Source of the DNA: Scatophagus argus
Taxonomy: Eukaryota; Chordata; Actinopteri; Scatophagidae
DNA: 64,000 nucleotides
Reading direction: 5' to 3'
Assembly (NCBI RefSeq): GCF_020382885.2
Contig: NC_058508.1
Coordinates: forward strand, 5,820,055-5,884,054
Shown: piece by piece, positions 22,576-37,771 of the stretch
Layout of the letters: each line of letters opens with the position of its first letter
Numbering within the stretch: the first letter of the stretch is position 1
Notes under the pieces: generated by a model
Told to the model about the DNA's origin: nothing
Seen by the model: the letters and a program-made list of their open reading frames with translations, nothing else
Database searches by the model: none
Translations under genes and position numbers: made by a program

Positions 22576-25500
22576 ACATTTCGACCCTGTGAATTGTTAA
22601 CTGTTACCCTTAATTCTTTATCCAAACTGAGGGCCTATGTTTTAAAATAAACGTACATTTTTCTCTGTAGGAACTTACCTTTCATACACCAGTTGTTTAC
22701 ATAGAGACCTGCTAATACGTGTTTGTTTATTTTATTGCCACATAACAGGAGCAGTTCACATTGCTGCCATCAGTGGCAAATATAATATCTGCAAATATCA
22801 CCTCTTAAAGAGTGACTTAAAGGAGTGCAAACATGGTATTATTTAGTGGTCAAGAGTGCAATAATTACCGTGCAGAACTAATAACATGTTAGTGGCACAG
22901 CACTTAAGCCTGCTCCTCCCAGCACATGTTCACAAAGCAGTAAACACACCTCATACACCCGTGATCAACTGTAACAATAGAGGAGCGTGCAGTATGCTCC
23001 ACCTCGTGGACACAAGCCAGGTGTATGTTATCTCCACCCTGTTTGCCTTTTCAGAGACACTCCACACACACCCTTCGCTGGAGTATATTGTGTCCTCCAG
23101 GGGTGGTGCATGTGCAACAGGACTTGGTGGCGTGGACTTGCTGGTGGTGTTGGATGTATTGCCACTGACAGGGTGTGTGGTTTACAAGACTGGGCCTGCT
23201 AGGAGGCCTGTTATCCAAGTAAAGTGAGCCATCATTGTCAGTACTGCACAGAATGACTGAAGTTATAAGATAATGGTAACTGTCAGGTTTCTCTGCCTGT
23301 GTGAGTACTGTGTAAGGTGAGTATTAAAGGATAAAGGTTCACATTTTTTTAAATCCGGTTTTACAAGAAATCTGACATCGCCATACATACACTGAAAGAG
23401 TTACTGGTTTCTGCAGTTTTCTCTTCCCTCTGTACCATGCACATGAAATATTTGTTTCTAATATGATCCCAGTTGAAGTGATGGTGGACAAAATCCGCGC
23501 TCCATTATGGTGATCTTTTTAGTTTAAAAATTGTGGTAGAAAAGAATCTCTTTAGAATTGTATAGACTTTAGGAAGGATTACAGTCAGCAATAACACTTT
23601 TAATGCACATATGCACAAGTATTAATAAGATGCATATTAAGTGGTATGTGATACAAATGAGACCCTATTTTTCAACAGAAACCAACAGCGGTGATTCCAG
23701 ACAGCACCACTCTTGACCGTTTGCTGGGTGTGAGACCAGTCTAATGAGTTGTCAACACATGCCAAAAAAGTCAACCACACCTTCAGCCTTGCACAACTTC
23801 CCTATTCTTTTGGTCCACACACACCCAAACAAACTTCGCTCTTCAGTCCATCGCTCAGTCCTCCTCAGCCAGCCCAGCTTAACTGATGCCCTTCCCTAAC
23901 AGCCAAAATTACACAGCCGGGCTTTGAGGGCAGGGACTGGGTTGTCAACAAGTGTGGCCTGAGTGAAGCTGCGGCCCTTCACCCAGAGTGACACTCCACC
24001 TGACTCAGCAGCACACAGGCACTGTTTACTAGACCTGTCCACCGCAATCAACATGCCTGCATCTGGTCTGACTGTAGTTGCACTGTTAACCTCATCACTG
24101 CCAGGAGAAGGGAGACCGGGGGAGGGGGATGCTCATTTCCCTCCGTCTTTTGTCCTTCCTCATTCACATCAGAGCACATCCAGTCGAGCACGCAAGGCAA
24201 CAAAATAGGCTAAATAACACGCGCGGTGCAGACACACAGGCACACAAGGCGAAGACATCTGCATAAATTATCCTGCTGAGAATGTTAAATTGAATTGCAT
24301 TTCATTTCACTGGCTGCACATAATGCACAGCAAATCAAATTAAAATTCAATGTTCCAATTACAGGCAAACTTAAAATGATAACGAAAGATATATTCAGGC
24401 CTGCATATGTTTTACTATATTGCAAAGCATAAGCTGTGCAGAAAAATAAAACAGCGTGCTCACATTAGCATTTATATTTTCTTATTTGGTTTAATGCAAA
24501 CATATAAATCAAATATCTAAGCGTCAGTAATAATATCTTACATGTGTCTTATTTCTTAGATTTAGAAATACTGTATTCTTTCTCACTTGGCTTTGTACTG
24601 TCTATATACAGTATTTTTGTCTGCATGTGCATGTCCTGTGCTGGCTGCCCACTTGTTGCTCACCCATCTGTCTTTAGCACTGTCAGCACAAAACTAGTAT
24701 AGACTGTTCAGCTGAGATTGATCCATTCAGACAAGCACCTATACTGACTGATCTGAACACAGGTGCACTAACTGTCCCTTCAACTCACACACCCAAGAGA
24801 TGGAAGGGAAGCTCCGCTGACTGACACATCATGAGACACAGACGGCTGACCTGAAAGAGTAAAAGCTGCTGACCCCACATGTTGTCTCATTTCTTAAGAA
24901 TCCATCAGCATAAACTTGCGTTCAGCCTGTCATGTCTCTGATCTCTGATGGGCAAAACCCAGTCTGTGATTGAGAAGTCGAGTCGGACTCAAATTCAAAG
25001 AGTCTTTGAAGTGGCGATGGCTGTCACAAGGTCAACACGCATTAAAAGGCACGTAGCTGTCACACACTGCTGCTACAAAGAGATACATACACAAAGAAGA
25101 AGCGATAGCTCCTGTGGTTTGGGAGATAATTACAGGGGAGTCACTGAAGGTTCAGTTTGAAAGGTGTTTGAAAAAGAAGTTGTCATGTAGGATTAGAGTC
25201 TTGCTAAAGTGATAACTCCCATGACCTTTCAACTCGTGCTGTAGGGTCAGACTGAATTCCTCTCAGCACAGTGCCTGCAGCACTGCTCTCCCAAACCACA
25301 AAAAGTCACTCCCACTCCCAACGGTTACACCACTGTTCCAGTTATCTGTGGGATTACACACCTGCATTTTACTGTATTCACTGATAAGATTTAAAGTTGC
25401 TATGAACATGAATTCAAAGGTTCAGTATACAGGTCAAATATTTATTTTCTAGTTTTGATAATATCCCTATACATATAGCAGAAAATAGCATTTTGCATGG

Positions 25501-27122
25501 AGTTTTGCAAAATTATTAATAGAATTTTCAGCTATTTGAGTTTTTTTACTGTAGATATTTATGTGTCTAAAAAAATATAATTTTAAAGTAGACTTTTTCC
25601 CTTTTCACTTTTCATAATGATGACGTTAATAACATAAACGAGTTTACACATGCAGCTAACAAAACTGGGTTACTAACTTAGAGTATGTTATTACTCAACC
25701 ACTAAGAGAAGAGTCATTGTTAGCACTGACTCTGTCTTGTCTCTGTGTTTTTGTTCTTGACTTCTTGTCTTTCTTTGAAGGACATCTATAGATTCAAAAT
25801 GCTGCTGAGGAAACTCTGAAACAACAAGCTAATGTCAACCTCTCTCATTGAATATCTTTTGACTTTGAATCTGAGTAGTATCCTCACAGCCACGTCACAG
25901 CCTTGTTAAGCCTAGGAGAGGTTAATTTAAATGTCTTTGTGATGTTTATTTACCTCAGCAGCTACTTAGTTCATTACTTCAACATTATTGTTCTAACTAA
26001 CAGAGCTAACTGGCCAAATCTTAGCTTAAGTGGTGGAGGGCATGTGATTGATTGAAAGGTCACAATAAAAAGTGACATAAAGTGAATATAATATAACGCA
26101 GTGAAATGAAAAACAGACTTACCCAGTTTACCCTAAAGTCAGGTAACATCCCGAGAAGTAGACTTGGCAGATGTATGACAACATTATGACATCATGTGAA
26201 ACAGCTGTGGCAAACAAACACCAGTGAAACAGCAAGGACCCTGGCCAAGAGACAGAACGAACACCAAACGTGAAGGTGTCAAAGGTCACCAGGAATCAGA
26301 AGAAGACTGAGAAAACCTATGATGTCATTATCTATGTGGTCATCTTGTGATCATGTGACTGACTGTCCAACCTTAGGCTACATCATGACACTACTGGGCC
26401 AGTTTCATTCACTGGTGAAAACCACAAGGTACAGTTCAAAGCTCTGAAAGACCTGAAAAGCAGACCTTGAGTTTAAATAATTTCATCTCATGCTGTATGA
26501 ACATGACACACAGGTCTGTTAGTGCTGAAATGTTTCTTTTATTGTGTCCCACACACAAAATACACATTAGTTCAATGTAGGTCAAATGCCATAAATTTGA
26601 CATGTAACTACTTTGTAAGTGGCTTGGTTGTGCCGTAGGGCTGCAACGATGTGTTTGTACACAGGCCAAAAACAAAACAGCTTAGGAAATTCTTCAAGTG
26701 GCTTATAAACACTGTGGTTGGTTAAAATCTCTTTAGGAAACTTAAAACTAAGCAGCTCATTTGAATTGATCCTCTAATCCTTTTCAGATTAACAGTGAAA
26801 TAATTTGGCAGTTGGTAAATCCCAACCTCACCGTTGTAAATCACTGGTATAAATGGTTTGGTTAGGATGCAGAACAAAGGCTTATCTGTTTCACAAGTGA
26901 GTACTCCATCTATTCATGTCCTCCCCCACACCGCTAACAAACTTTCAAATGTCCGCCTCGCATAATTAAACCCATTCGCCAGATTGGCCCCCACAGAGAG
27001 CGATGAAACAATCCCACAGACAAACATTAACCCAGGGCCTGACCCTGCAGCTTGTCAAGAAGATGAACGTCTGAGACTAGAGGGGGAAAAAAAACAGCAT
27101 TCCACTTCCAGTAAACCAGTAA

Positions 27123-27145
27123 GGGGGAGGGAGGGGGATTTTGGG
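27123..27145 (+). other. G-quadruplex-type motif
   Basis: Four G runs (G5, G3, G5, G3) are separated by A, A and ATTTT, meeting the simple G3+ rule for intramolecular quadruplexes. An AP-1 word TGAGTCA follows at 27154-27160. It is predicted from the primary sequence only. Confidence 0.5.
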
Positions 27146-28157
27146 AAGTTTGGTGAGTCATCACTTTTTCTTTTCTACTGGCGCTCCCCCTCTTGGCATC
27201 GCTACGCGGGGCTTGAATACCTCCACGGCAGATTGCCCTGTCATGCTTTCAATAGACCCTCTTGAGTTCTGACAAGTGTCTCACATCGAACGTTACTGCC
27301 AGAGTCGCAGCTGTCTGCGCGGCTGTCACAGTCATAAGCTCTCTTTGTTTGAGCACACTTTGAAACCCAAGGAGATAACAAGTTAAGACTTACAGCATGA
27401 ATAAAAAACGTGCAATGACTTGAACCGCTGCTGGCTCAAACCCTCAGTTTGTCACACAGGTTTGTTCTTGTGAGTGTGCATGTGCTAAACAGTTTCTGTG
27501 ATCAGGTCAAATACAGTGGGTGTGATGACTCAGTGGATATCTGCTGCTACCATGCTGAGAATTTATTACTTGCTAACTTCATATTGTGTGACAATAACAT
27601 GCTGACGAATGCTCGTAAAATGATGACAGGGCTCAAATATAGGAGCTTTTACAGCAGTTTGAGGAGCACCCCATAATGGAAAGTGCTTTAATTCTCATAG
27701 AGAAAACCACAGACTTTATTGCTGTTCTTTCTTCTCCTATTTTTGTGTCAGCTCTTTTGTGTGACCACTCGTCGACCATACGTCCTTAAAGCACACTGTT
27801 CCACAAACTGATGATCGACATCATTTTGTGGTTAGGGACTCTCCCCAGAGGACCCCCTGCACGCTGCACAACAACACCCTCAAACCTTCTATTAGGAGCA
27901 GTTTAGCTGCAAGGGCCGAGCCTCTCGCTCCACAGCGCTACGCACACACAGGATATTTGTTACTCTTTAATGACAGACTTCACAGAGACACAGAGAATTA
28001 TGTCACTGGCCGCAACACAACAACATACAACAAAAGGACGGCCGTCCCACTCTCCTCTCAGTCCGACCGCAGTGACCTCATTTGATTGATAGGCCTCAGT
28101 CTTACTGGACTCTTTGTGCCAGTGTGGCCGTCGTGGTATGTGGCACATGAGGTCTCG

Positions 28158-28189
<32 letters not shown>

Positions 28190-28203
28190 GCTGATGATGA
28201 TGA
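28158..28203 (+). repeat. (CTG)n-(GAT)n trinucleotide repeat
   Basis: About nine to ten CTG units (CAG on minus), then CCG CTG and three GAT units. It is not inside a recognised gene; the frames through it give Ser or Leu runs without other support. Confidence 0.9.
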
Positions 28204-31200
28204 CTAAGAGTGAGTAATCAAAACAGTCACAGAAACTGGCCTGTTTCACAAAGATGGTTGTTACCGTTAAAATGTCATCAAGCACTTGATATAAGGCAGT
28301 GTTTGCTCTTGTGGACGAGTGTCTCGCGCTTTTGTCAGCTGTGGTAGACGGTCAGCCTGTTTGTGTTGTGTCTGTGCACAGTTAGTTAAAAGCATTACAT
28401 GCACACAGTTGAAATACGTGGCTTGAAATATCTGTGTGTGTATGTGTGCTCCATGTCGGCCGGTTCAGACATGACATATCGGCCATATTGGCTTTGTGTC
28501 ACCTGTCAGGCTATATTTGTAGATATGCCAGTTGTTGTCGGGAGATGTTTGTCCATCACGAGTCATAAACACACATTGTATTCATAACAACAGCTTACAT
28601 GGTGCCCCTGCTTTACCTCCAGTCTCTCCCACTAGTGTAGGTGCATCGATTTTACTATAAACAGAAACAAAAATCCTCTCTGAACCAAAAATCTAATCTG
28701 AAACACATCACTTTTCTCATCAGTGAAAGTGAAAAATTAGATTATTTCAGTGGAAAATTCTTAAAATAAATTTCTTTCACTCTCTTTGTGCAATACACAG
28801 CTAGTTCTTTCACACACACACTCACATGTACACTCATATACACACATTAATACGCCCGTTTAAGTTAAAAACACAAATTATGTCCCACAGCAATTATACA
28901 CAAGCTTCTTTCAGTTTCCAGTAAAGGTAAATAACTTCAACGGCGTTTCTCTGAATGAGTTCCCTTGTGCATAAACACACATATTTAACTAATACACTCA
29001 TCAAAGACCTTCCGTCTGAAATAAAAAAAACCCCAACAACCTCTACGGTGATTTATGAAAAACAAAATCCATTACTTCTCCAACTCCTGCTTGTGGTTTT
29101 CCTTCAAACGGGTGCTTAGCTGACTCACAGGCTGAAGTACAGCGGATTTCCACTTCCACTTTGGCCCGTTCATCTGAAACACTACAGAAAAACAGCAAAA
29201 CGGGGAAGGGGAACGGTGGGAGGAAGAGATGGAGATCTGGAAGCCATTAGAAGCTGGCAGCTGTGGCCTAGAGTGCCTGATTCAGATAGGGAGAGAGAGG
29301 GAGGATACAGCACATGATTGCCATAATGAATTTAATATCTGCATGTTTAGGTCATTAATGCAGAGCCTTGTGATTTAGCAGCAGGGAAGATGAAGAATAT
29401 AAAAAGTCATTTTCTAAAAGCAGCCGTTACTCTTTACAAGTCCTACTGCTCTGCCTGCATTTCCTCTAGAGAGTAATAAAGTCTTATCTGGATGTTCAAC
29501 CATCCTTTTCTAATCTGTTATCTGTTTTTTTTTTTTTTACGCTTCCTTCCTCTCATGGTAAGTGTGATAGATACCACACACTCACACACTCACACACACT
29601 TACTTTTTCTCTCTCTCTCTCTTTCTTTCTGTCTGTCAGCCACCCACATCTGTGCTGTGAACATACTTACAGAATAGTCCTAAAGAAAACGTCAATCGGT
29701 CCACATAAAGGTACAGTACAACAACCGTTAGCTAAATCTCTACCCCAAACACTAACTGTCCACTCATAGCAGTCCAATAAGCTGACTCTGTCCAGACTTG
29801 ATGCTGTCAGTGAACACAGCTGGACCAAGACTGAACACAGCCTCTGAGAACAAGAGAGGCCAGTCTGATGACAGACACAGAGCAGGGGTAGATTTCTTAT
29901 TGGGTTTTTGACCTGCAGACTAACAAACTAGCTAATGGCAGCTACAGTTAGCACAGATAGTGGTGCAAGTAAAGCTATCTGTCACAGAGACGGATTAAGG
30001 ATCGTGTGGGCCCCTGGGCAATCCCTCAGCAAAATTTCAATTTTATTTATTTATTTTTTTTAATCATTTTGGAAATATCAAACTCTAACATACATTAAGC
30101 ATAACTACAAAATAATGTTTTGGGGGTTTTTTTTGGTCATTGTTGGACCACATAGTTGACAATGTGGCTCCTTTATTTCCATATCATAAATGGATCCTCA
30201 GCCATGCAAATATTTTGCCTGACACTTAGTGCTTTAGGCTCACTTAAGAAAAACACAACATTAAGTGCTTATTCATTTGAAAACAATCAGCCGGAAACAA
30301 ATTCAGAGGACAGAATTCTCATGGGGTTTTAGCATTAACATTAGCTTATCCAGCTTAGCCAGTGCTAATAAAATCTGTTTGCGCCAGTTGTCATTTCTGC
30401 TAACAAAATACTTGTGACATCTGATTATAGTCATAGTGACATGTGATTATAATCACAAACATTCTACAGAAAGAGTCCAAAGACTAAGTACATCTTCTGG
30501 TGCTTTCTTGTGAGTCAGTTTCAGGTTAGGGTCAGGCAGAGGAAGTGAGACAGTCAGATTCCACAGGGGTGATTCCAGCTCTATCCTGTTCAAAAAGTCC
30601 ATGGAGAGGCCGATTGAGACGAGGCCTACAGTGGGTCTCTGGGTTTTCACCCATGACTCATCAACACGAATAAAAAGGATACACGACACACGACTCATCC
30701 CAGGCTCAGACACACACTCTGACCGATGTAAATTATGTGTACTGATGCATATCATACACAGATATGAAATTGTTGCAAATACTCCTGGTTTTGACGTGAT
30801 TAATGGCAGTATTTGGAATAAAGGGGAGTAACGTTCGGTGATTGACAACCATGTTAGGGGGAAGATATTACTTCCCTCCACGCTCCCTGGGGGTTTTCTG
30901 CCCTGATAAATCCACAACATCACAAACACACACATGTAGAGATAAATAAAGCACATTCACACAGAGATAAAGTTTATTTGAGTTAATTGCTATTTTCATC
31001 TCTAATTTGACTCAAGCTACTGAGTTAAGTCAGCCTGGTTAACCACTTAAACCTTATGGTGAACCACAGTGCACTGTATGTGTAGTGTACTGTACATGAA
31101 TAATTAACTCTGTAGAATTCAATACCTTTAAAAGGGAGGCTGGCATAATCTTCTCTGCTTTGTGGTTAAGATGATCTAGTGAGCAACATTGCTCAGTGAT

Positions 31201-31489
31201 GTACAGTATGAAAAGTTGGGCCTGTCCCTGTGCTTCTGTTTTGATCTTAAATGCACAATCCAAAAACTGTACTTTCCACTTGACTGATTTTCAGTTACAT
31301 TCATCAGTTTCACCAAGAGTTTCTCTCTCCTCACCACTTTGCTCTTCTCCTCGCCTCTTTTTCTTCATATTGTTTATCTCATCCTTCGATCTAACATCTC
31401 TGGTGGTCTGGCATCATCACTATGGTGGTCTGATACCCATGTGGTCCTCAGGGTCAACAAGGGGAACACAGACATTAACTGGGTCAGAG

Positions 31490-31515
31490 AACACACACAC
31501 ACACACACACACACA
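31490..31515 (+). repeat. (AC)13 microsatellite
   Basis: Uninterrupted AC dinucleotides of about 26 bases in the gene-free interval. Confidence 0.9.
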
Positions 31516-34500
31516 GATACACAGAAAGGGAAAGTGAGAGGGGTTTTACCTGGTATGAGTAACTGTGATGGTTAAGAAAAACAGTCCTGGCTGGTTTGAA
31601 ACAGCAATAACTTCAAGAGTGATCATGGCTGTGTTGGTATAGTTACAAATACTTGTGTGTTATAAGCATTACTGCTAACAGAGCATAGCACATCTTTCAA
31701 TCAGGAGAGACTAATAAGAGAGAAAAGTGAATGAGATCATTTGAGTCAAATGAATTTATTGTGAACAGCACAATAGACTTTGGCTCTTAGACCCTGGCTG
31801 GAAGTGGATCACCATCAGAAACTCTCAGATGAGCGAGGTGCACCAGAAGAATGACATAGTGGAACTAAAGGATCTTGACTCGATTGCGACTTAAAGGGCA
31901 TGCGCAAAGAGGTAGTCTTCCTGACTCAACTTTGGCTAAGCTTCATTTCTAGGTTCCAGCTCGTGCATGTACAGTGTAAAAATACTTTTGCAGAGAATTG
32001 AAAGTTGTTCGAGATAAAAATTCTTGCTAAGATTGAACTGATAACAAGTTCTCTGGAAAGCAGAAAATCAGCATGTATTCACTGGGACAGAACATGAAAA
32101 AACATTCAAGTGTGAGGCTTGACTCCACTGGCCAATCACTTTATTTGTCCTGAAAAAGAAACTGGTTCCACAGGAGTTTCTCCAAGACCACAAACTGCTT
32201 AAAATCTGGCAAAGACATAAACTGATACAGAAAAATCAACAGCTATGCATACAGAAACCACAAACTCCATGCCAGTGCATTCATCAAAATGTGTGTGGCT
32301 TACACGGTTGGATTGAGCCAGACACACTCAGTGCAACAACTCAATGAAGAAGAAAAGAAGTACAAACCCAGTATTGTTATGAAAGAGGTATGAAGAGTGA
32401 GGATGGAATGCAAAGCTGCTGTCTGTAACTGTTTATTGTGTCTGCATTCAGATTTATAACTTCAGAAGTTGCTACAAATAGCCCAGATGGCTTAATGATC
32501 TCTGTCATACTGTTCACTGTTTCTGCCTGTACATGTATATGTGTAAGTGTAATTGCCCACAAAAATACGCAAAGTAACAGGTTATAACAGTGGAATACAC
32601 AAGTCAGAAATGTATGATTTTCCTTGAAAAGTTTTGCATGGATTGGAAGGAAGATAAAATTTGTCTGCTGTGTCTATGATCAAATCATTTGAAAAAAATC
32701 TGGTGATGAAAAGTTATTTGGGCTAAATCCTGCTGAAAGTCTGAAAATTCAAATGATCTCTTCAGGTTTGAAAAATATATTTGTATTCATTTACATGTCT
32801 AAAAAGGAGATTCCTTTAAGCTTGGAACACAAGCAAGGCTGGTATGTAAATAATGGCTCAGAACTGATGTCCCGAATAGAATTTCTGAATTTGACTTCTG
32901 TCAGGCAGGAACATGAAGAAGACAGATGTTCAGTAGAATCATAATTTCTTCAGGCTTTCTTCGTAGTGTATGTGATTCTTGAAAAAAAGTCGGAGGTGGA
33001 AGGCAGTATCTGCTTGTGACATCTTCCTCGTGTCACAGCCGAATTTCACATTTGAGCTTAAAACAGAAAAATATCACTTCCTTTCAGCTTTATTTTTAGA
33101 CTAAGTCATGGAATTTAGCCCAAAATAACTTCGTTATGGTCAGATCTTTGCGTGTTGAAGAGGTGTGAGAAGCAGTACGTGTTGAAGAGAGGCGGTGCGT
33201 GATACAGTGGTTTATCATCATTTCATGTCATCAGTGGTTTTTTTTTAATCAAGGCTGTTTTGAGATAAGTCATAAGGCATTACGACACAGGATGCATGCG
33301 TGTGCGCTCACAGGTCCACATACTGGATCGACTGGTAAACAAACTGGAGTCATTTCTTTACAGAATACTGTATATTGAATAGATAATTCAGTTTAAGTGG
33401 CATGTGCAGGTTTTTAGATCAATCAGCCCATTTTAAAAACAACACCACCTTCTAGCAATGGGGAAAAAACCCCACAACTGACCCATGACTCACTTTAGGA
33501 GGCTATTCTTATTCTTTTATTTCTTCATGGAAAAACTTATGTTCTTCTAAACTTTGCACCATGTCTCTAACAAATCTCCTCTTGTGCTAATTTGAACAAG
33601 CTTCAATGCCAATGAGGTCACAGCTTCCTTTATTTGTGGTTTGTTAAACGATTGAGCAACATTGTTCACTGACGTACAAAACTTAAACTTGATGACTCGA
33701 CTTCTGATAACTGCTGGTTTATGTGTCAACCCCACCAGTGCATTGGAAAGGAAATTTTCTCCAGATTGCTACAACACTGTTGTGAGCTCTGCTTGCCTCA
33801 GATGAACACAACAAAGTTCATCCTGTATGCTCAGCATCAAATGTGCAAATGTGTATTGGCATGCAACCTCTCGGGTCATACTTGATTTTCAAAGGGTATT
33901 ATCAACAGGCACAGAACAAGACGCACCTGGACACATTTGGCTGGACCTACAACCAATCAGAGCATTGAAACGTGTGATGTAGCACTGAATGACACGTGCC
34001 TTCGTCAAAGAGCGGAGCAATGCTTGGTTCATTTGCAAACATGAAAGAAATGATGGCCTGGGCACAAAATTTCTCAGAGCACACAGGACACTAAAATGTA
34101 TTTCTGAAAACAATTTAGGTGACAAATAGGCAATGGAAATTGGAAAGGTGTTGGATGAGGGGTTTTCTGAAGCTGCTGGACTATCTGTTAAGCAATAGTA
34201 ATTAATAAATGTGTGCCTTTAGTCTGCTTGCCATAGCTTGTCCTGGTTTTATTTTTCATTTATTTCATCAAACCTCTGCATATCATTTCAATCTATTCAC
34301 ACAAAACTGAGTGTGCCCTGGTGCATCCCGCCACAAGAGCTGCTGCTTTCAGGACCTTTCTTTTAAATCCACTGTGAAAGCTTTGGGGAGCTGACCAGGA
34401 CAAGAAAAGCAAAAGTGAGAGTAGGGATGGCTGTAGTTTGAGGGAATGATGGAAAAATACAGAGGCAGGATGAGACCATTTGCCAAAACAAGGGGAAAAT

Positions 34501-35416
34501 CCAGGAACTTCATCCCCGTTTTGCTGGAAACACCTCATTGTGTTCACTTCCCAAGGGCAAGAAACAAATGCACAGAAATATAACAGTTTTTGCGGACATG
34601 ACTTTTTAAACAGTCAAGTGACTGAAAGCAATACTGACACAGCGGCATGAAGATCAGATGAAAAATTTTCTATTGTATTTGGCATTCCACTCTGTGCTAT
34701 TGGATTCCACACCTCTATTGTTTGCTCGCCTTGAATGTGTGTGTGCACATGTGTGTGTGTATATGCTACACTGAAAAGCTTTTAAGTGGGCAGCTCTTGA
34801 TACGTTCCTGTTTGTTTTCTCGGCACAAGATCAAAGTCAGGTGGCCTCAAATTGAGCTCGTAGGGGTTTTCATTGTATGTCACCGCTGAGAAAAGACCCG
34901 GAGGAGCGAGCAGGTTCTTTAATGTTGATCCAAAAACCAGACTATCAACTCGGTAACACCATTTCACAGGTGAGAGCCGTGTCAGCCTCTGTGAAACTAA
35001 TTCCCACGGTGAGCCATTGCAGCATAACACGGTGAACACTAAAGTACTGATTCTGGGTCCAACCAGTTGATTTATGAGTGATCTAAAAAGGCAACGCTAT
35101 TCTCAGTGGCAGAATCGGATTATGTGACGGTCCATATGCAGTCATATTATGCCAAGGGAGAAGACAGACGTGGAGGATAGATGGCAGAGAGGAGACAGAG
35201 GGATTAGAGATGAGAAGGAGGTGTGGGGGTGTGCAATGAGGAGGAGGAGGAAGATAGAGAGGCAGAGAAGGGCGATGGGAGAGAGAAATAGCAGGGTTGC
35301 CAGGACTGCAAAGCTTGTCTGTCATTCTGTGCGTCAGTCAGCCTATTCCCAGGCTCAGACGCAGGTACGGTATTTGCGCAAATGAGAGTATATATACACA
35401 CATGAACATACATACA

Positions 35417-35443
35417 CAACACACACACACACACACACACACA
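35417..35443 (+). repeat. (CA)n microsatellite
   Basis: About 27 bases of CA repeat, preceded by AT/CA-mixed sequence. Confidence 0.9.
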
Positions 35444-35656
35444 TTTTCTCACTCTATCAACGCAAGCTGGATGCTGGAAATATCCCCATTTATCCTCTGT
35501 CACAGTCTAATTAGATTCCACCACCACAGCAATCCTTTTCCCTCCACATATTCTTACCTCACTCACACTCTCTGCCACACACTGCAGACCTTCTGGCTGT
35601 TTCCCTGGCAACAGCTGCTTCCTGTTTGTCTGTCTGTGTTACCAAGGAGGAAGGGG

Positions 35657-35712
35657 TAGCGGTGACGGTGATGGCGGCAGCGGCGGTGGCGGTGGCTCAA
35701 TAATAATAATAA
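35657..35712 (+). repeat. imperfect GGN trinucleotide tract followed by (AAT)n
   Basis: GGT, GGC and GAT-type triplets (about 40 bases) are followed directly by about five AAT units. Gly-rich frames over it are repeat artefacts. Confidence 0.8.
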
Positions 35713-37699
35713 AGTGGACCTGAAGTGGGCATCAGGTGTGTCGCTACTAGATTTTATAAGCTGTAGTTAAGTGATGCCAATAGAAAACTTTGGAAACTTT
35801 GTTTCATTTTAAATGCAGAAGCCTGTAGAAGGGTCTTAAATATGCTCTTGAAGTCTACAAATGATAAAATGCAAAGTCTCAAGCAAAAGCTATGTATCCC
35901 AGATGATTTTTCTGATTGAGTACATAGTAATAAGGAGTTTTAAGTAAAATGTTAAAGCAGACAAATACACTGCTTTCGCTTTAGCTCTTGGGTTTTTAGT
36001 TTTGAAAAGGTGTTTGAAAAAGACACCAGCCCCTAACCGGCTGTGGCCTGCTGTGTCTACAGTTGCTAAGCTGAGAGGTTTAGAGAACGGTTGGTTGTCA
36101 CATGAATTTGAGTATGATACTTTCATATTCTGTTTCCATGAACCTGAGAGCTGTTCTTATCGTCTGGTAAAGGGATGCTGTTTTCATCCCCTGTTATTTT
36201 TTTTAATCATAAATATATCCTCCAGATTAGAAATCAGGGGGCCCCACCTGACCCTGTGGTCATAAAACCTCTGCTCTGTAAATGATGACTAATTACAGGC
36301 TTGTGGTTTGAATTTTCTCCTTTCAGTAACAAAAACAGAATCTTTACAGTGCAGTTTTGATAGAGCAGCTTGTTTTCCAGCCTGCCATGTGTGCTGTACA
36401 TGTAAAAGTAATGACAAGCATTGTTACATGTAGTTTATGCAGATCACAAGCATAATTAGTCATTTGCAGCATCCATGCTCTGTAAGCACTTGATGTGGGC
36501 AACACTGACCTGTGGGATGAACCAGCTCATCATGGTGAAGAAGGTCATTGCAAGTCAGCCACAGCAAATTAGACCCCAAGTCCATGTAAGTGCACAGGCC
36601 TTTTCTGTAATTATTATGTAGACTGCTGTGCTTTAGATCAGAGTACAGGGTAATACAGGCTTACATAATGAGGCATGATGTCTATAAACTGCCCATTTGT
36701 TAATCTTCATGAGAATCTTTAAAGAAAGAACAAATGAACGCAAGTTTCTGAACCTGAAGTCGGCCTCAGAGTTGAACAGTTTACACGGTTATTGCAGCTG
36801 TGTTGTTTTTAGTCAGCTTTGATTTTGCACAACAGCATAATTCAATGGAAACAGTCATTGCCGTGTTGCAACATCTGCATCACTTGATGTTTTTAAGTTT
36901 TCATTAACCTATTCGAGCAAATCATGTGTTGTAATTTTCAGCAAAAAGCGCGTTGTAGCATGTTTTATACTGCGTTGTCATGCCTGAATGACTTGACTGA
37001 GTGAGTGGAGTTAAGAGTCTTTAGCTACAGATGAATGCTTTGAAGTAACTGTGTCTTTGTATAGCAAGAAGCCATAATGACACCTGGCATATTTGTTAAA
37101 GCATACCAGACGTAGCTGAGTGCCGCTTGCCTCACTACTGGTGTTTGATAAATGCCTGGAATGACATCAAAACTTTGCTCCCGAGGCATTTGTTTAAAGA
37201 GGAGATCTTCAACGAAAGCGACCACAGTGTCTTGGCACAGTGGCTTGGGTGGTATACTCATATCTCACAGGAAACAATAGTTTCTACTCAGGAAACTTCT
37301 CAAGTTCACAGGTACGACACATGGTAAACAGCGTATGTGGGGCAAGTATCTTGTTCCATACTGGGCTGTTTCCCTCCCAACTTGCAAACTGTCAGAAGAT
37401 AAAAGAGGAAACAACAGAAAGAGAGTGGGAAACACAGAGCAACTTCAAAGCTGTAGAAGAATTTCTTTAAACATGGTTCTCCAAAGACCACATCAAACAC
37501 AAGGGGAGGCGAATGGGTGAGGGAGGGAGCTGGGTTGGGTTCATGTGTGAGTGTGTGCACATGAACATGGATGCTTGTGCGTGCGTGTATGTGTGCATCA
37601 TAACATGACACAAAGTTACATAGATGCAACTAGGCTATGCCTCTACAACCCAAGTGTAGAGAAGAAAAAGGAGGCTGTCAGTTCTCATAGAGTTTAGAG

Positions 37700-37701
<2 letters not shown>

Positions 37702-37740
<39 letters not shown>

Positions 37741-37771
37741 ATGTGTGTGTCTGCATCTGTATGTGTGTGTG
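37702..37771 (+). repeat. (GT)n microsatellite, interrupted
   Basis: A GT run of about 37 bases, then shorter GT runs separated by CCATG and CTGCATCTGTAT. Three overlapping Cys-Val reading frames here are artefacts of the repeat. Confidence 0.95.

Noticed and set aside
22886..23227. 113-codon open frame on plus in the gene desert
   Set aside because: No recognisable domain, no splice context or conserved motif, and composition like the surrounding non-coding DNA.
30453..30956. 167-codon open frame on minus, the longest in the desert
   Set aside because: No domain, no paralogue recalled and no promoter or splice support. I keep it as unsupported; conservation analysis would decide.
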